Shown piece by piece: positions 34,134 to 45,914 of a stretch of 64,000 bases of DNA; position 1 is the first letter of the stretch; every line of letters starts with the position of its first letter. The stretch covers positions 7,541,319 to 7,605,318 of the forward strand of contig CM072808.1 in the NCBI GenBank assembly GCA_037013495.1, read 5' to 3'. The position numbers and the translations under genes were made by a program. Under the pieces are notes generated by a model. The model saw nothing but the letters and a program-made list of their open reading frames with translations. It did not search any database and had not been told where the DNA came from. The stretch comes from Hippophae tibetana (taxonomy: Eukaryota > Streptophyta > Magnoliopsida > Rosales > Elaeagnaceae).

Positions 34134-35929
34134 TGATGAGTGCTCAAAAAGCACTAAAATAACCATGATTTTATGTACATTAATTGATTAAAAATATATA
34201 TATATTTATATGTTTTATCATATATTTATATAAATTTGTCTTTTTCGGAATCACGGGTATTTTTATTGTTTTTCAGGAATTTTGGCTTAAAAATGCAATT
34301 TAAAGACTCAAAGAGGAATACTTGAAGCAATACATCACAAATATATCAATAAATAAGTGGGAAAAGGTCAACAAACATGGAAAAATTGGACAAAATGGGT
34401 CGAAAAGGTCAAAATTGTCAAAAAGACGGAAATCGCGCGCCGCAGCCCAGCCGCGCGCGCCCCAGCGCCCCATGTCGCGCGCCCTGGCCTGCCCATCCGC
34501 GCGTGCAGTGCCCAGCAGCAGCCCCTCCGCGCGCCCAACGCATTTTCGCCCCATTTTTCACGTACAGCCGCCCCTGTGACGTCATGCTGACGTCATTAAT
34601 GACATCAGCAATTCCATTACGCGTTTTTACATTTTTTAATATTTTTTTTAACATTTTTTTTTACTCATTTTTTCTCTCCATCCTCACCTATAAATACCCC
34701 CCTTCCCTTCACTTCAAATTACACCTTCAAAACACACTTCTCTCTTCTTTCTTTCTCTCATTTCTTAGTTTTTGAGTTTTCCTTAGTTTCTTTCTTAGTT
34801 TCTAAGCTTTTCTTAGTTTTTCTCTTAGTTTTTAGTTCAATTCTCTTAGGTTTAGAGTTCTTCTCTTTTTGAGAGGAACTTGTAATGTTTTTGTAATAAT
34901 TTAGTAAATATGATGTAATAATGACGTTGTTATGCTTGCGAACTATTAAATAGGTAAAAATCTTTAAAATGAATTGATTTTGTTTTTATTCAAGATTTTA
35001 TATTAAGAATGTTGGAGAGAAATATATTATTTTTCATTACAAACTTAAACCTGAAAATTAAATTTTAAGGTTTAGTTATCCAGTCTGATTTAGAGTAGTG
35101 CTCTTTTATTTGTTGGTACAATCGCCCGGTAGTTAGAGTGAAACTCTATTTCAAAAGTTTTTATAAGAATTATTATGTGAAAATGTATTGACAACATGTT
35201 TTCAATAGTGGTTTTAAAACTTGAAAGTTAGTACTCGGATAATTAAATTCTTAAGTTTAATTTGGACACCTTGAATAAAGTTTAAATTGTCTAACCCCAC
35301 CAAAGGTGGCATTTAAATGGTTCATTTTCAATCTCTTAGAAAAAGGAATTAATTTAATTAAGCATATTAGTTATCAACCCCACCCATAGGTGTTAATTGA
35401 TTTGTTTAGTTAACAAAGAATATCTAACCCCACCAAAGGTGGTATTTATATAAAAAAGAGAGAATCAATAAAATATCAATTTATATCTTTAATAACCTAG
35501 ATAATATGAGCAAGCATAATTAATTTAGTTATTATATCCATAAATACTCCGCTAATATAAATGATAAAATTTGCATGAATATTTATTGAATCTGTATATA
35601 TGTTTATTTTTAGATAATTATTTATTGAATTTGTATCTATGTTTATTTTTATGTTATTAGATTATATTTAATTAATCTGTATATATGTTTATTTTATGTT
35701 ATTAGATTAGGAACACAAAAACCAAACTATCGTGACAGGATGTTTAGTATTTAATTTCGTTTTTAAAAGTTTGAATAATAAATTAAAAACCACATACATT
35801 CCTTCCTTAGATCAACCTTGGGAGTATACTTATCATTTTCTTCGAAATGATTCGTGCACTTGCGAGAGTTTTATAAATATTAAAACCAAAGTATTGGCAA
35901 GAATCGGCGATGCCGGTTTTCGCTCATCA
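34134..35929 (+). repeat. 3' LTR of element A3 (1796 bp)
   Basis: TGATGAGTGC to GCTCATCA. It shares the GC-rich block, TGACGTCA pair (34577-34595), TATA box (34689-34696) and duplicated U5 segment with the 5' LTR. Relative to that LTR it lacks 172 bp (corresponding to 23411-23582) at position 34904, with TTTAG at both ends of the lost segment; this removes the AATAAA signal. Confidence 0.93.
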
Positions 35930-36080
35930 AGTTTTTGGCGCCGTTGCCGAGGAAGGAATAGCGTTTTTAAATTATTTATCAAAATTTTAAAAACATTTTT
36001 GTGCTGTAAATAATTGTGATATTTTAACAATAATCAAATTTCAAAATTCATAAGAAATAATAAAATTAAAAAATTAAAAA
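35930..36080 (+). mobile_element. Primer site and leader start copied after the 3' LTR
   Basis: 151 bp matching 24607-24757 almost exactly, including AGTTTTTGGCGCCG. Internal sequence from the 5' end of an element should not follow a 3' LTR. This indicates a tandem LTR-internal-LTR-internal arrangement, later truncated at 36080. Confidence 0.9.
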
Positions 36081-36356
36081 TGGACTTAGAGTATCCCCTT
36101 TTTGCTTTCCTATCAAAATATTGTACAACTAAGTTTAGATGCACATCAATCATGAGATGATCATAAAGATAACCTATAGATGTTTGTTCTTAAGAACAAA
36201 ATATCAATGCATACCCAAAACCCAAAAAAAACTGGAACCAAGTGCTTCCATCTTGTATGTTCCTTCCCTCTTCTTAATCAACTCATCAACACTTTTACCA
36301 ATATTTATTGATCCAAATAAACCACAAGGGCCTTAAGATAGCTGCCTAATGAAAAA

Positions 36357-38147
36357 TGATGAATCGTAAGACCAACATTACCAATACCAATCTTGCAAAA
36401 ATACCCTTATAGGGTTTTATTACTTGTAAAACTCTCGAAAGTGTACGAATCATTTTATAGAAAATGATAAGTATACTCTCAAGGTCGATCTAAGGAAGGA
36501 ATATGTGGTTTTTAATTTATTATTCAAAATCTTAAAAACAAAATTAAATCCTAAACATCTTGTCATGATATTTTGGTTTTTTTATTTCCTAAAAATCTTG
36601 TTAGATATAAATTCAATAAACAATCATGTAAATTTTATCATTTATAACAGTGGAGTATTTAATGATATAATAATTAAGTTAATTATGTTTTCTCGTATGA
36701 TTTAGGTTATTAAAGATATAAATTAATATTTGTTGATTTTCTCTTTTTGGTATGAAAGTGTCCTTAGGTGAGGCCCAAATTCTTTTGTTTAATATTAACT
36801 AACTAATATCCTTAGGCGGGGGTCTATTAATTAATTAAATATTAAATTTCAGCTTTATTTCTAAGAAAGTAGCAAACCATCTAATCACAACTTTAGGCAA
36901 AGTCAAATAATTAGACTTTATTCAAGGTGTTCAAATTAAACCTAAGAATTTAATTTTCTAAGTACTTACTTTCAAGTTTTAAAACCAATACTGAAAATAT
37001 GTCGTCAATACATTTTTGAATAATAGTTCTTATAAAAAAACTTTTGAAATAGAGTTTCACTCTAACTACCGGGCGATTGTACCAACAAATAAAAGAGCAT
37101 TACTCTAAATTAGATTGAATAATTAAACCTTAAAATCTAATTTGTAGATTTAAGTTTGTAGTGAAAAATAATGTATTTCTCTCTCACATCCTTAATATAA
37201 AATCTTAAATAAAAACAAAATCAATTTATTTTATGAAAGTGTTTTACCTATTTAATATTTTTCAAGGATAATAACGTTATAATTATATCATATTTACAAA
37301 CATCCAACCATGCTAAATTTAATCACAAAAAAATTAAATATAACATATAAGAATACAAATATAAAATGATAACCGTAAAGAATCCATTAAAATAATACCT
37401 TAAAAGAATCCTTTCAATAGTTTGATGTTAATTTTGTTACTAGAAAACATCCAAATGGATTTCCATATCTCTTTATTGAATTAAAAACTAAAAATTTATA
37501 AAAACATAACTAGTTCCTCTAAAAAAAGAACTTTAAAAATAAAACTTTCTAGAGAGAGAAAGAGCTCAAAAAATTTATGTCTTTTGGAATGGGGAAAAGG
37601 GTCCTTTTATAGATGAGAAAAAGGCCAAAAGGGGATGAAAATATTCCAAAATTTGAATTTGGACGCATTTGGACAGGTTGGCGTGCGTGTGGGGCATGAA
37701 AATCTCTACAGACGAGCGGTTGGTGCAAGGAATATGGCAAGGAGTGTGCAGCGTGGATCGGATGGTACGCTAGGGAATCTATGCAATGGAAAACTATGTG
37801 CGCAGGACTCAGTGCAAATGAGCCCACTGCAAGCGTTTCTCTGAGTGGTTGGGCGGCTACGGTGCGATTTTGGCCTTTTTGACCCATTTTGTCTAATTTT
37901 TCCATCTTTTTTACTTTTTCTCATTTATTTTCTCAATATATTTGTGATGTATTACCTCCAGTATTATTTTCTTTGAGTCTTTAAGTTATTTTTGAACTAA
38001 AATACTTGAAAAACAATAAAAAATACCCATGAAACCGAAAAGACAAATTTATATAAAAATATGATAAAATCATACAAATATAAATCTATTTAATCAATTA
38101 AAGTACATTAAATTATGGTAATTTTAGTTCTTTTTAAGCACTCATCA
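36357..38147 (-). mobile_element. Solo LTR family A, copy A4
   Basis: A 1791-bp minus-strand LTR, TGATGAGTGCTTAAAAAG at the right edge and GATTCATCA at the left. It has neither a primer site nor a polypurine tract beside it, and the flanks (AAAAA left, CTAGC right) show no duplication. The U5 end differs from other A copies (insertion of a TAAGGGTATTTTTG-like segment), marking a subfamily. Confidence 0.8.
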
Positions 38148-39062
38148 CTAGCTACATTATGTCTAAAGCTCATTAACTTCAATATGTACTTGTAAATTGC
38201 ATAAACATAACAAATACATATACCATGAATGTATCATACAGATATAGCATATAGTTCATCGTAATACTATCATGTCATCTCTACACAAGTACACAATGAT
38301 AGGCTAAGCATAGTAAACATGTAGCACAAACAAACACATTCTACATGCAACACAAATATACAAATATCCCCTGAACATATACAACACTCTCTCTAAGTGC
38401 ATGCATATCATGTAATCATGATGCAGTGCAAACTACACTTTCCTTGCCATCCCATGCAATAAATAGCATGTTAACAAACAAATACAATGCACAAATAAAC
38501 ACAAGTTGTGCATAAAATTTGAATAAAACCTAAAGGCTAAGTGCTTATGTATAAGAAAAAGAGTGAGTACCAAAGGCTTTGGATCGTTTTAATGAAGGCA
38601 TGTCATAACACAAGGTATATTTAGAATTTCCAAATTCCAAATCGAGAGGGTAGCACTACGATACCCCTTATTCCATGCTGTGACACACATTACTGAACAT
38701 GCCTGACAAATCTATACCAAATACTATGCGCTATAACACACTTATTATTTTGTCATGACATGCTTCACTTTTCTTGAAAATTGTACCTTGTACACCTTAC
38801 CAATTAATTAGTTCTTCATTTAATGCTTACATGTCTTATTATTCTATGTTCCTAAGTTACAAATTGAATGCTTCAAGTGTTATTCTTCATGTGTTAATAA
38901 ATTTATATATTTGAAGGTACGTAAATTACAACAAAAAATACCCATAATTTTGAACATATAGATTTGTATAAACATTCTCATAAACATGCTATAATCAAAC
39001 TTATTTGTTACATTTATACTCAATAAAATCATGAAATATTAGGGCTTTTTAAGCACTCATCA
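38148..39062 (-). mobile_element. LTR family B, copy B2 (partial)
   Basis: The minus strand begins TGATGAGTGCTTAAAAAGCCC at 39062. Homologous to 12376-12822 and 10433-10460 of B1. It abuts A4 directly on the left, so the U5 end is missing or undefined. Confidence 0.6.
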
Positions 39063-39239
39063 GTCTATATGTTATACATTCATACATGATATTATTTGGA
39101 TTCTTTAAAAGACTCTCATATAGAAGATTTTCACAATATACTTGATAGGAGAGTTTAATTGATTAAGTACTATAATCCAACATATTAAATCATCATACAT
39201 ATTTGTTAATATTACTTGTGAATTGTATAAAGCTCATAG

Positions 39240-39720
39240 ACTTTGATGTGCTAAAGTTCAAAATGTTAAAAAATAATGGTTATACCCGAATGTAAGTTTA
39301 CAGATTTCACATTTAATTAGTTTTGTTAATTATGTTAAATACATAATATTTAACTAACATAAATTAATTTTAATAGTGTGCCAAGCAAGTTGTTGTCAAA
39401 TTATACTGGTTTTATGTCATGAAGTTTATGAATGAAATCATACATAATTTATTAACACCTATTACAGATTTACATGTAAGCTTTTAATTCACTTATCTTC
39501 ATTTTAACAATATTTTGTAAATTGAATCAATTATATATTGAATATTGATTATTTCTCATTTATAATAGAATAAAGCAGATGCTCCATACAAGTATACATC
39601 TTTGCTTAAACTATGATAGATATGATCAAAATACATGTCTTCATTTATGGTTGACAATAAAGATGAAGATGATAATGAAGAATAAGTATATATGTATTTT
39701 CTTAAATTATTTAGCTATGT
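39240..39720 (+). pseudogene. CACTA-associated Ulp1-type protease remnant
   Basis: At about 39378-39470 the strand reads VPSKLLSNYTG and, after a one-base frame change, FYVMKFMNEIIHN. This corresponds to the C-terminal catalytic block of the Ulp1/SENP-like cysteine protease that many plant CACTA elements carry downstream of tnp2 (family consensus CGYYVM.FM.EI). The catalytic Cys position is not preserved (Tyr-Thr-Gly instead of Asp-Cys-Gly). Introns and decay obscure the rest. It lies upstream of a CACTA-like 3' terminus at 40752. Confidence 0.5.
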
Positions 39721-39786
39721 GTGTGTATATATATATTGTGAATTACTTTTGTATTTAAAATATTTTGTAACTTGTTTTTGAACTTA

Positions 39787-40466
39787 CCTCATGCTTGGTT
39801 GACAAGAATAGAATGGAATCAGAATTGATTCCTTCCAATTTTATGTTTGGTTGAGCTGAAAAATGGGAATTGAATGAAATCAATTCCTAAAAGAGAAGGA
39901 ATCAGAATTCCTTGTCTCCTTTAAGGAATCATGTTTCCATTCCCATATGAAATTTCTTTCCAATTTTATCCTAACCCCAAATATAACCATAAACCTTAAC
40001 CCACAAATATAACCCTCAACCCTAAATCCCAAATCTCAAAACCCTAAACCCTATTTAGAAAAAAATAATTTTAATCCTAAACCTTAACCCACAAATATAA
40101 CCCTAAATCCCAAAACCTTAAACCCTATTTAGAAAAAATAATAATTTTAACCCTGAACCCTAAATCCCAAATCCCAAATCCCAAATCCCAAAACCTTAAA
40201 CCCTATTTAGAAAAATAATAATTTTAACCCTAAACCTTAACCCATAAATATAATTGTAAACCCTAAACCCTATTTAGGAAAATAATAATTTTAACCTTAA
40301 ACTTAATCCACAAATATAACCCTAATCCCTAAACCCTATTTAAAAATAATAATTTAATAATGTATTTTGTTTGACAAAAAAATAATAATTAAATGATATT
40401 ATTTAAAACTATTTAATTCTCATTCTTATTCTCATTATCATTCCATTCCGTGAACCAAACATCACC
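39787..40466. mobile_element. Harbinger-like non-autonomous insertion
   Basis: A 680-bp insertion with degenerate terminal inverted repeats (left CCTCATGCTTGGTT; right, complemented, GGTGATGTTTGGTT). It is flanked by TTA on both sides (39784-39786, 40467-40469), the 3-bp target preference of PIF/Harbinger elements. Subterminal GGAATGGAAT/ATTCCATTCC sequences are also inverted. No coding capacity. It sits inside the 3' part of a CACTA element. Confidence 0.65.
39960..40365. repeat. Telomere-like minisatellite
   Basis: About five degenerate units of roughly 68-77 bp. Each contains CCCTAAA/CCCTAAATCCCAAA variants followed by ACCCTATTTAGAAAA and AATAATTTTAA. CCCTAAA is the plant telomere repeat, but here it is interspersed with other sequence inside a transposon. 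Confidence 0.8.
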
Positions 40467-40469
40467 TTA

Positions 40470-40752
40470 GTAATAAAATGTCCTGTGTATTATATAAATC
40501 TGTTTGGGATGTTGAATTACAAATTTTTTATCTATATAGATATAATATATAATGAAAATTCTAGTTTTAGAAATAGGAACAACATATTTTGAGTCAATTT
40601 TTGTTCAAAATTGACTCTAAATATGTGTCAATTTTTTTTTAAAAAATCTACTCAAAATTTGAATTGGTTTTTGTTCAATACTAATGCATAATTTGCTACG
40701 CCATGATTTGCATTGATTTTATCAAATCGATGCAAAATAGGATTTTTAGTGA
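40470..40752 (+). mobile_element. CACTA element 3' terminus
   Basis: Ends GGATTTTTAGTG at 40752; complemented, this is CACTAAAAATCC, a CACTA-type terminal repeat. Inside it are inverted copies of TTTTTGTTCAA and ATTTTGAGTCAATTT, as expected for subterminal repeats. It probably closes the element whose Ulp1-like remnant lies at 39240-39720. Confidence 0.55.
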
Positions 40753-41961
40753 AAAATACTAACACAAATATTTAGTTTTGGTATAGTCAACTATTTACCA
40801 ATATAGTACTTACCAATAGTTTCGAGGGTTACCTAGAAGGGACAATATCAAAAGATATGTCCTATTTACCTAAGGATTGGTGGGTGATCGTAGGATAGGA
40901 TTTCTAATACAATTGTAAGTTTCTTTAAATCTTGATAAAATTAGAATAAATAAAAGTATATTTCATTTATTTACATTTGTTTTATAACTCTTCAAATAAA
41001 AAGTAAAATTTTCAAATTATTCATGTATGTTTAAACTCAATATTACAACATATATTGAAAACTAAATCATGCAAATTAAACATTATTGAATCATTCAAAT
41101 AATGAACTACATGAAATCATGTGCATAATATATATACAGAGAGAGAGAGCATAACATTGTCACTTTCATAAATTAGATGCATTAATTACATTTTGTTAGT
41201 TAATGCACTTTAATTATTTTATTGTTGTATTTTTTAAAACTTTGGTCATTTTATAGAAATTTTAGTTTTTTTATATTATTTTTTGATGAAAAATCTAAGT
41301 TGGATCAAGTTAAACCTTACTGACATAGTGTTGTAAATATTTGAAAAAAATATTTCGAAAAGTTAAACAAAAATGAAAAACAAAATGATTAAAATTATAA
41401 AAATTGACTTAAGTTGATTAGAATATCCAAATATGTAATTATAAAGTGATCAAAAGACACCTTAAAACAATGTCAGTAGTATAATCAATTTACAAAATTA
41501 AAGTAATCATGAAAAACAAATTAATAAGGTATTATGAAACCATATATTATTGATTACTTCTCAACCCGTTGACAAAACAAATAAATAAGTGTAATGGGAA
41601 AGTTTTTTTATCATAAATTTGTAAAAGTTCACATAGAAGTTGTTATAGAATTATTTAATGGTGTAGCTAAGTTTACTATTATATAATCAATAAGATTCTA
41701 CAGATAAGTTGAAATCATCATAAATTTATCATGAATAGCATTTCTTAGGTGTAATACTGAAATGGAATTCCAATACCTGAATAATTTTGGCGATAACTCT
41801 CAACCCGTTTCAAATTACATGTTTGAATTTCATGAAGTGTAGTTTGCTTAGAAATATAAATAATAAAAAGGAAAATAGTTTAAGAAAGAATAATATTATT
41901 ATCACCGATATTTCATTAAAATATAAAATATTAATTTTATTTTTTTATTGATAATACATTA
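40753..41961. other. AT-rich interval, nothing recognised
   Basis: No ORF, terminal motif or repeat shared with the rest of the window was found. Confidence 0.5.
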
Positions 41962-42093
41962 TGTTATTGTTAGTAGTTAAGCTATTAGTTAGTTTGTTAT
42001 ATTATAATAACATTCACTTAGTGTCTAGACTAGTTGCATAGTAACTCTTGTAAGCCTTACAAAATTAGATAGACTTGTGTGTAATCCTTATTA

Positions 42094-42159
42094 ATATGTA
42101 TGTGAGTATATAAGGATGTAATCCTCGTTGAGGTAAGTTAATCAAAATATTATTCAATT
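42094..42159. repeat. 66-bp direct duplication, left copy
   Basis: Matches 45849-45914 with two mismatches. It ends at the U5 edge of LTR C2; up to about 70 bp if the shared TAG is included. Confidence 0.92.
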
Positions 42160-42919
42160 ATAGAGAACATAAAATCGTGCAAGTATACACAGTCACAAAT
42201 AATAAAATTTGATAAGTAAGTTATCGTTCTCACGGAGATTCGTTACTATAGATTGTTAAGTACTAAAATTATTTTACTCTGATTTTATCCAAAACAATCG
42301 TTTATTAGAACAAGTTTACTAAAGAGTTTTATAACAAAATAAAAGAATTATAGGATTGTAGTTTTTCATCAAATTAATCCACTCGAATCATATTATTTTC
42401 TCTTTATTTATATTTTTTTAGTAAATTTAATTTGTCAACGGAAAACTTCTAATTTTATCCATACATCTCTTCCGAGCTCCGTATAGACACACCTTGCTAA
42501 ATTAATTCACTATATTTCTATGAGAATTAAATTCACCAAGATTCATTACTTTCTAAGTTCTCAAATGGCCACACATACGATAAAGGTATATTCCTATCCT
42601 TCATATATACATGTTATTCTATCCATGAGCAATATACACAAAAATGTCTTTTCCAAGTTTATTTAAGTGTCACGGATCAATTGATAAATTTTCTAATAAT
42701 CAAAAGCATTAAGCACAAATAGAATAAACAAATTAAAAGTCTTATAAATCTTTCAAAAATAATTAAATTCAAGCTTCATAAATTTAGATACAACACAACC
42801 CTAGAAGAATTAAATTACTTCATAAATAAAAATTAAAATTAGAGTAGTTAAGGAATATCATTTATAGAACACTAAGAAAATTAAAACTTCATTTGCTCTT
42901 AAATTTCCTGGCACACGCA

Positions 42920-42956
42920 GAACACAATAGAAGCCAAAAATGGCTTCTGCGTGTTC
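42920..42956 (-). other. Conserved hairpin in LTR C2 leader
   Basis: GAACACAATAGAAGCC and GGCTTCTGCGTGTTC around AAAAAT, matching 11286-11322 with a few changes. Confidence 0.7.
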
Positions 42957-43198
42957 CACAGTCCAAGTCTAAAACGAACCTCAAACCGATTAATTTATCA
43001 TAATAATCCCCTATTTATAACATCAAATCTCTAAAAAAATACATTTTAAAATATATTTTTCTACACGCGGGGGACGAAAATGAATATTGAGACACCCAAA
43101 CAAACAAAACAGGGGGAACGTGCATTGTTGCTGATTTTCATTTCAATTCATTCTACCACGTGTCACAATCTGATTCGTTGCAAGAAATAGTGGGACAC

Positions 43199-45061
43199 TG
43201 ATGAGTGCTCAAAAAGCACTAAAATTACCATGATTTTATGCACATTAATTGATTAAAAATATGTATATTTATATGATTTTATCATATATTTATATATATT
43301 TGACTTTTCCGAATCATGGGTATTTATATTGTTTTTCAGGTATTTTCGCTTAAAAACGTAACTTAAAGACTCAAAGAGGAATACTGGAAGCAATACATCA
43401 CAAATATATTCATAAAATAAATGAGGAAAAGTCAACAAATTGAAAAAATTGGACAAAATGGGTCAAAAAGGTCAAAAAAGAGGAAATCGCACCGCCTCGC
43501 CGCCGAGCCGTGCCAGCCACCGCGCACAGCGCGCCCAGAAATGCGTGTGCATGCGCACGGCTTTCTGCCATCTGCGCATGCTTGTGCCAAACTGCCTAGT
43601 CTGCGCCCATCTATGCGCACCGCTGCCCATTTGCGCCTCATCTGCGCGCACAGCCATCCCCACGTCATGCTGACATCATCAAATAACATCATCATTTACT
43701 ACTCCGTGTTTCCACCATTTTTTATCATTTTTTCACCCACTTTTTCTTCTCATCCTCACCTGTAAATACCCTCATTCTCTTCACAATCAAACATACCTCA
43801 AAACACATCTTCTCTTCTCTTTCTTTCTCTCATTTCTTAGTTTTTAAGCTTTTCTTAGTTTTTAGCTTTTCTTAGTTAGTTTCTCTTAGTTTTAGAGTTC
43901 TTCTCTTTTTGAGAAGAAATAGTTATGTTTTTGTAATTAATTTGCTTTTCGATTCAATAAATGGGAGGAAAAATTACGTTTGGAGGTTTTCCAGCAACGG
44001 GAATAGCATCAAAGCATTGTAAGGATTTTATTTTCTTTATAGTTATTTTTTATGCTTTATGCTTTATTCTTACATGTTATATTTAATTTTTCTGTGATTA
44101 AATTTAACTTTGCTAACTGTTTATAAACATGATATAATAATAACATTGTTATGCTTATGAAATATTAAATAGGTAAAAATCTCTAGAATAAATTGATTTT
44201 ATTTTTATTCAAGATTTTATATTAAGAATGTTAAAAAGAAATATATTATTTTTCATTACAAACTTAAATCTGAAAATTAGATTTTAAGGTTTAGTTATCC
44301 AGTCTGATTTAGAGTAGTGCTCTTTTATTTGTTGGTACAATCTCCCGGTAGTTAGAGTGAAGCTCTATTTCAAAAGTTTTTATAAGAATTATTATGTGAA
44401 AATGTATTGACAACATGTTTTCAGTAGTGGTTTTAAAACTTGAAAGTTAGTACACGGATAATTAAATTCTTAGGTTTAATTTGGACACCTTGAATAAAGT
44501 TTAAACTGTCTAATCCCACCAAAGGTAGCATTTAAATGGTTCATTTTCAATCTCTTAGAAAAAGGAATTAATTTAATTAACCAAATTAGTTATCAACCCC
44601 ACCCATAGGTGTTAATTGATTTGTTTAGTTAACAAAGAATATCTAACCCCACCAAAGGTGGTATTCATATAAAAAAGGGAGAATCAATAAATATCAATTT
44701 ATATCTTTAATAACCTAGATAATATGAGCAAGCATAATTAATTTAGTTATTATATCCATAAATACTCCACTATTAGAAATGATAAAATTTGCATAAATGT
44801 TTATTGAATCTATATCTATGTTTATTTTTATGTTATTAGATTAGAAACACAAAAACCAAACTATCATGACAGGATGTTTAGGATTTAATTTCGTCTTTAA
44901 AAGTTTGAATAATAAATTAAAAGGAAAATATATTCCTTCCTTAGATCGACCTTGGGAGTATACTTATCATTTTCTACAAAATGGTTCGTGCACTTGCGAG
45001 AGTTTTATAAATATAAAACCAAAGTATTGGTAGAATCGACGATGCTGGTTTTTGTTCATCA
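43199..45061 (+). mobile_element. Solo LTR family A, copy A5 (1863 bp)
   Basis: TGATGAGTGCTC to GTTCATCA, flanked by GACAC (43194-43198) and AACAC (45062-45066), a 5-bp target duplication with one change. Removing it rejoins LTR C2 in register with copy 1. It contains the GC-rich block (43490-43660), a weakened TATA (TGTAAATA) and degraded TGACGTCA boxes. It was formed by LTR-LTR recombination of a full element. Confidence 0.92.
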
Positions 45062-45848
45062 AACACGTGGTAGAATTTCATATGGTGTCAAGAATGGATG
45101 CATATGGAATGTGTTGCACTTAATAAACATCACAACGACACATGGGCGACAAGAAATGTGTGCGCTGGTTCTGCGTTTTTGCATTCATCGAAACATGCCA
45201 TGTGACAGCACATGATTGAGTGTAAGAAATAATGGAACACGTGACAGACTTTAAATGGTTGGAGGGAGAGCTTGCACGTGGCTGCGCCACACAGGATCAA
45301 AGCACGCGAGACACTTGGGTCCCACCCTACACGCAGGCCTGCACGGTAGGTGGGCCCCACATGGGTACCGAGCAGTGTGCAACTAGAATACCCACATCCA
45401 CTCGAGATTGTCGTGTCTGGATCCACGCGCCTCATCGTAGCCGTTGATATCCTGATCGAACGGTGGGAGTCGCACACTGGTGATCTCGCAAGTGGCTTCC
45501 TTTTCCTACGTAGAAAATAAATTTCCTTAATTATAGTTTAGCCCTGCAATTTAATTAAATTTAACTTTTGTTAATTGCAATTAAGCCCTTTTTCTAATTT
45601 AAATTAACTTTTATACTTTTGTTAATTACAATTAAGCACTCTTTTCATTTTAATTATATTTTCAGATATTTATTATCTACAATTAAGTCCTTTTTCGATC
45701 CAAATTATTTAATTTTCTTAAAAATATATTCCTTAAGAAACTATAGTAAATACTAATTTATTACATTAAAATTAACTAAAAATGTCAAGAACATAGCAAT
45801 TATAATTAATAAAATAAATGAAAATAACTATATAAAATACATTTATCA

Positions 45849-45914
45849 ATATGTATGTGAGTATATAAGGATGTAATACTCATTGAGGTAAGTTAATCAA
45901 AATATTATTCAATT
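45849..45914. repeat. 66-bp direct duplication, right copy
   Basis: Partner of 42094-42159; it begins at the base after LTR C2. Confidence 0.92.

Larger units (their letters stand above)
22651..36080 (+). mobile_element. Athila-like Ty3/gypsy element A3 with two gag genes
   Basis: Order: 5' LTR (22651-24606), tRNA-Asp primer site (24613-24630), leader with repeats and stem-loops (to 25398), gag1 (25399-26724), spacer (26725-27070), gag2-PR-RT-RNase H-IN (27071-32241, one frameshift), 3' UTR (32242-34118), polypurine tract, 3' LTR (34134-35929). A further 151 bp of primer site and leader follow the 3' LTR. The protease site DLGAS, PBS type, absence of a chromodomain and post-pol hairpins place it in the Athila/Tat branch. 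There is no env-like ORF. The LTRs look very similar apart from a 172-bp deletion, so insertion is fairly recent. I see no clear target-site duplication. Confidence 0.9.
42164..45848 (-). mobile_element. LTR family C, copy 2, interrupted by solo LTR A5
   Basis: Minus-strand LTR homologous to 10519-12331. It begins TGATAAATG at 45848. At the left it reaches GAGAACATAAAAT and stops about 15 bp short of the U5 end seen in copy 1. Solo LTR A5 occupies 43199-45061. The TATA box (43012-43019), leader hairpin (42920-42956) and G-boxes (43157, 45064, 45238, 45275) are conserved. There is no internal region. It is flanked by a duplication of about 66 bp of the host copia LTR. Confidence 0.78.

Noticed and set aside
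36357..38147. A4 as part of a full minus-strand element with A3's 3' region
   Set aside because: Neither side has a primer site or polypurine tract in the right place, so it is treated as a solo LTR.
39960..40365. True interstitial telomere
   Set aside because: CCCTAAA units are broken up by a longer non-telomeric unit and are confined within a TTA-flanked insertion, so it is a minisatellite in a transposon.
40860..40905. Short peptide-like run YLPKDWWVIVG
   Set aside because: Only 11 residues, with stops on both sides and no neighbouring domain; not enough to assign a family.
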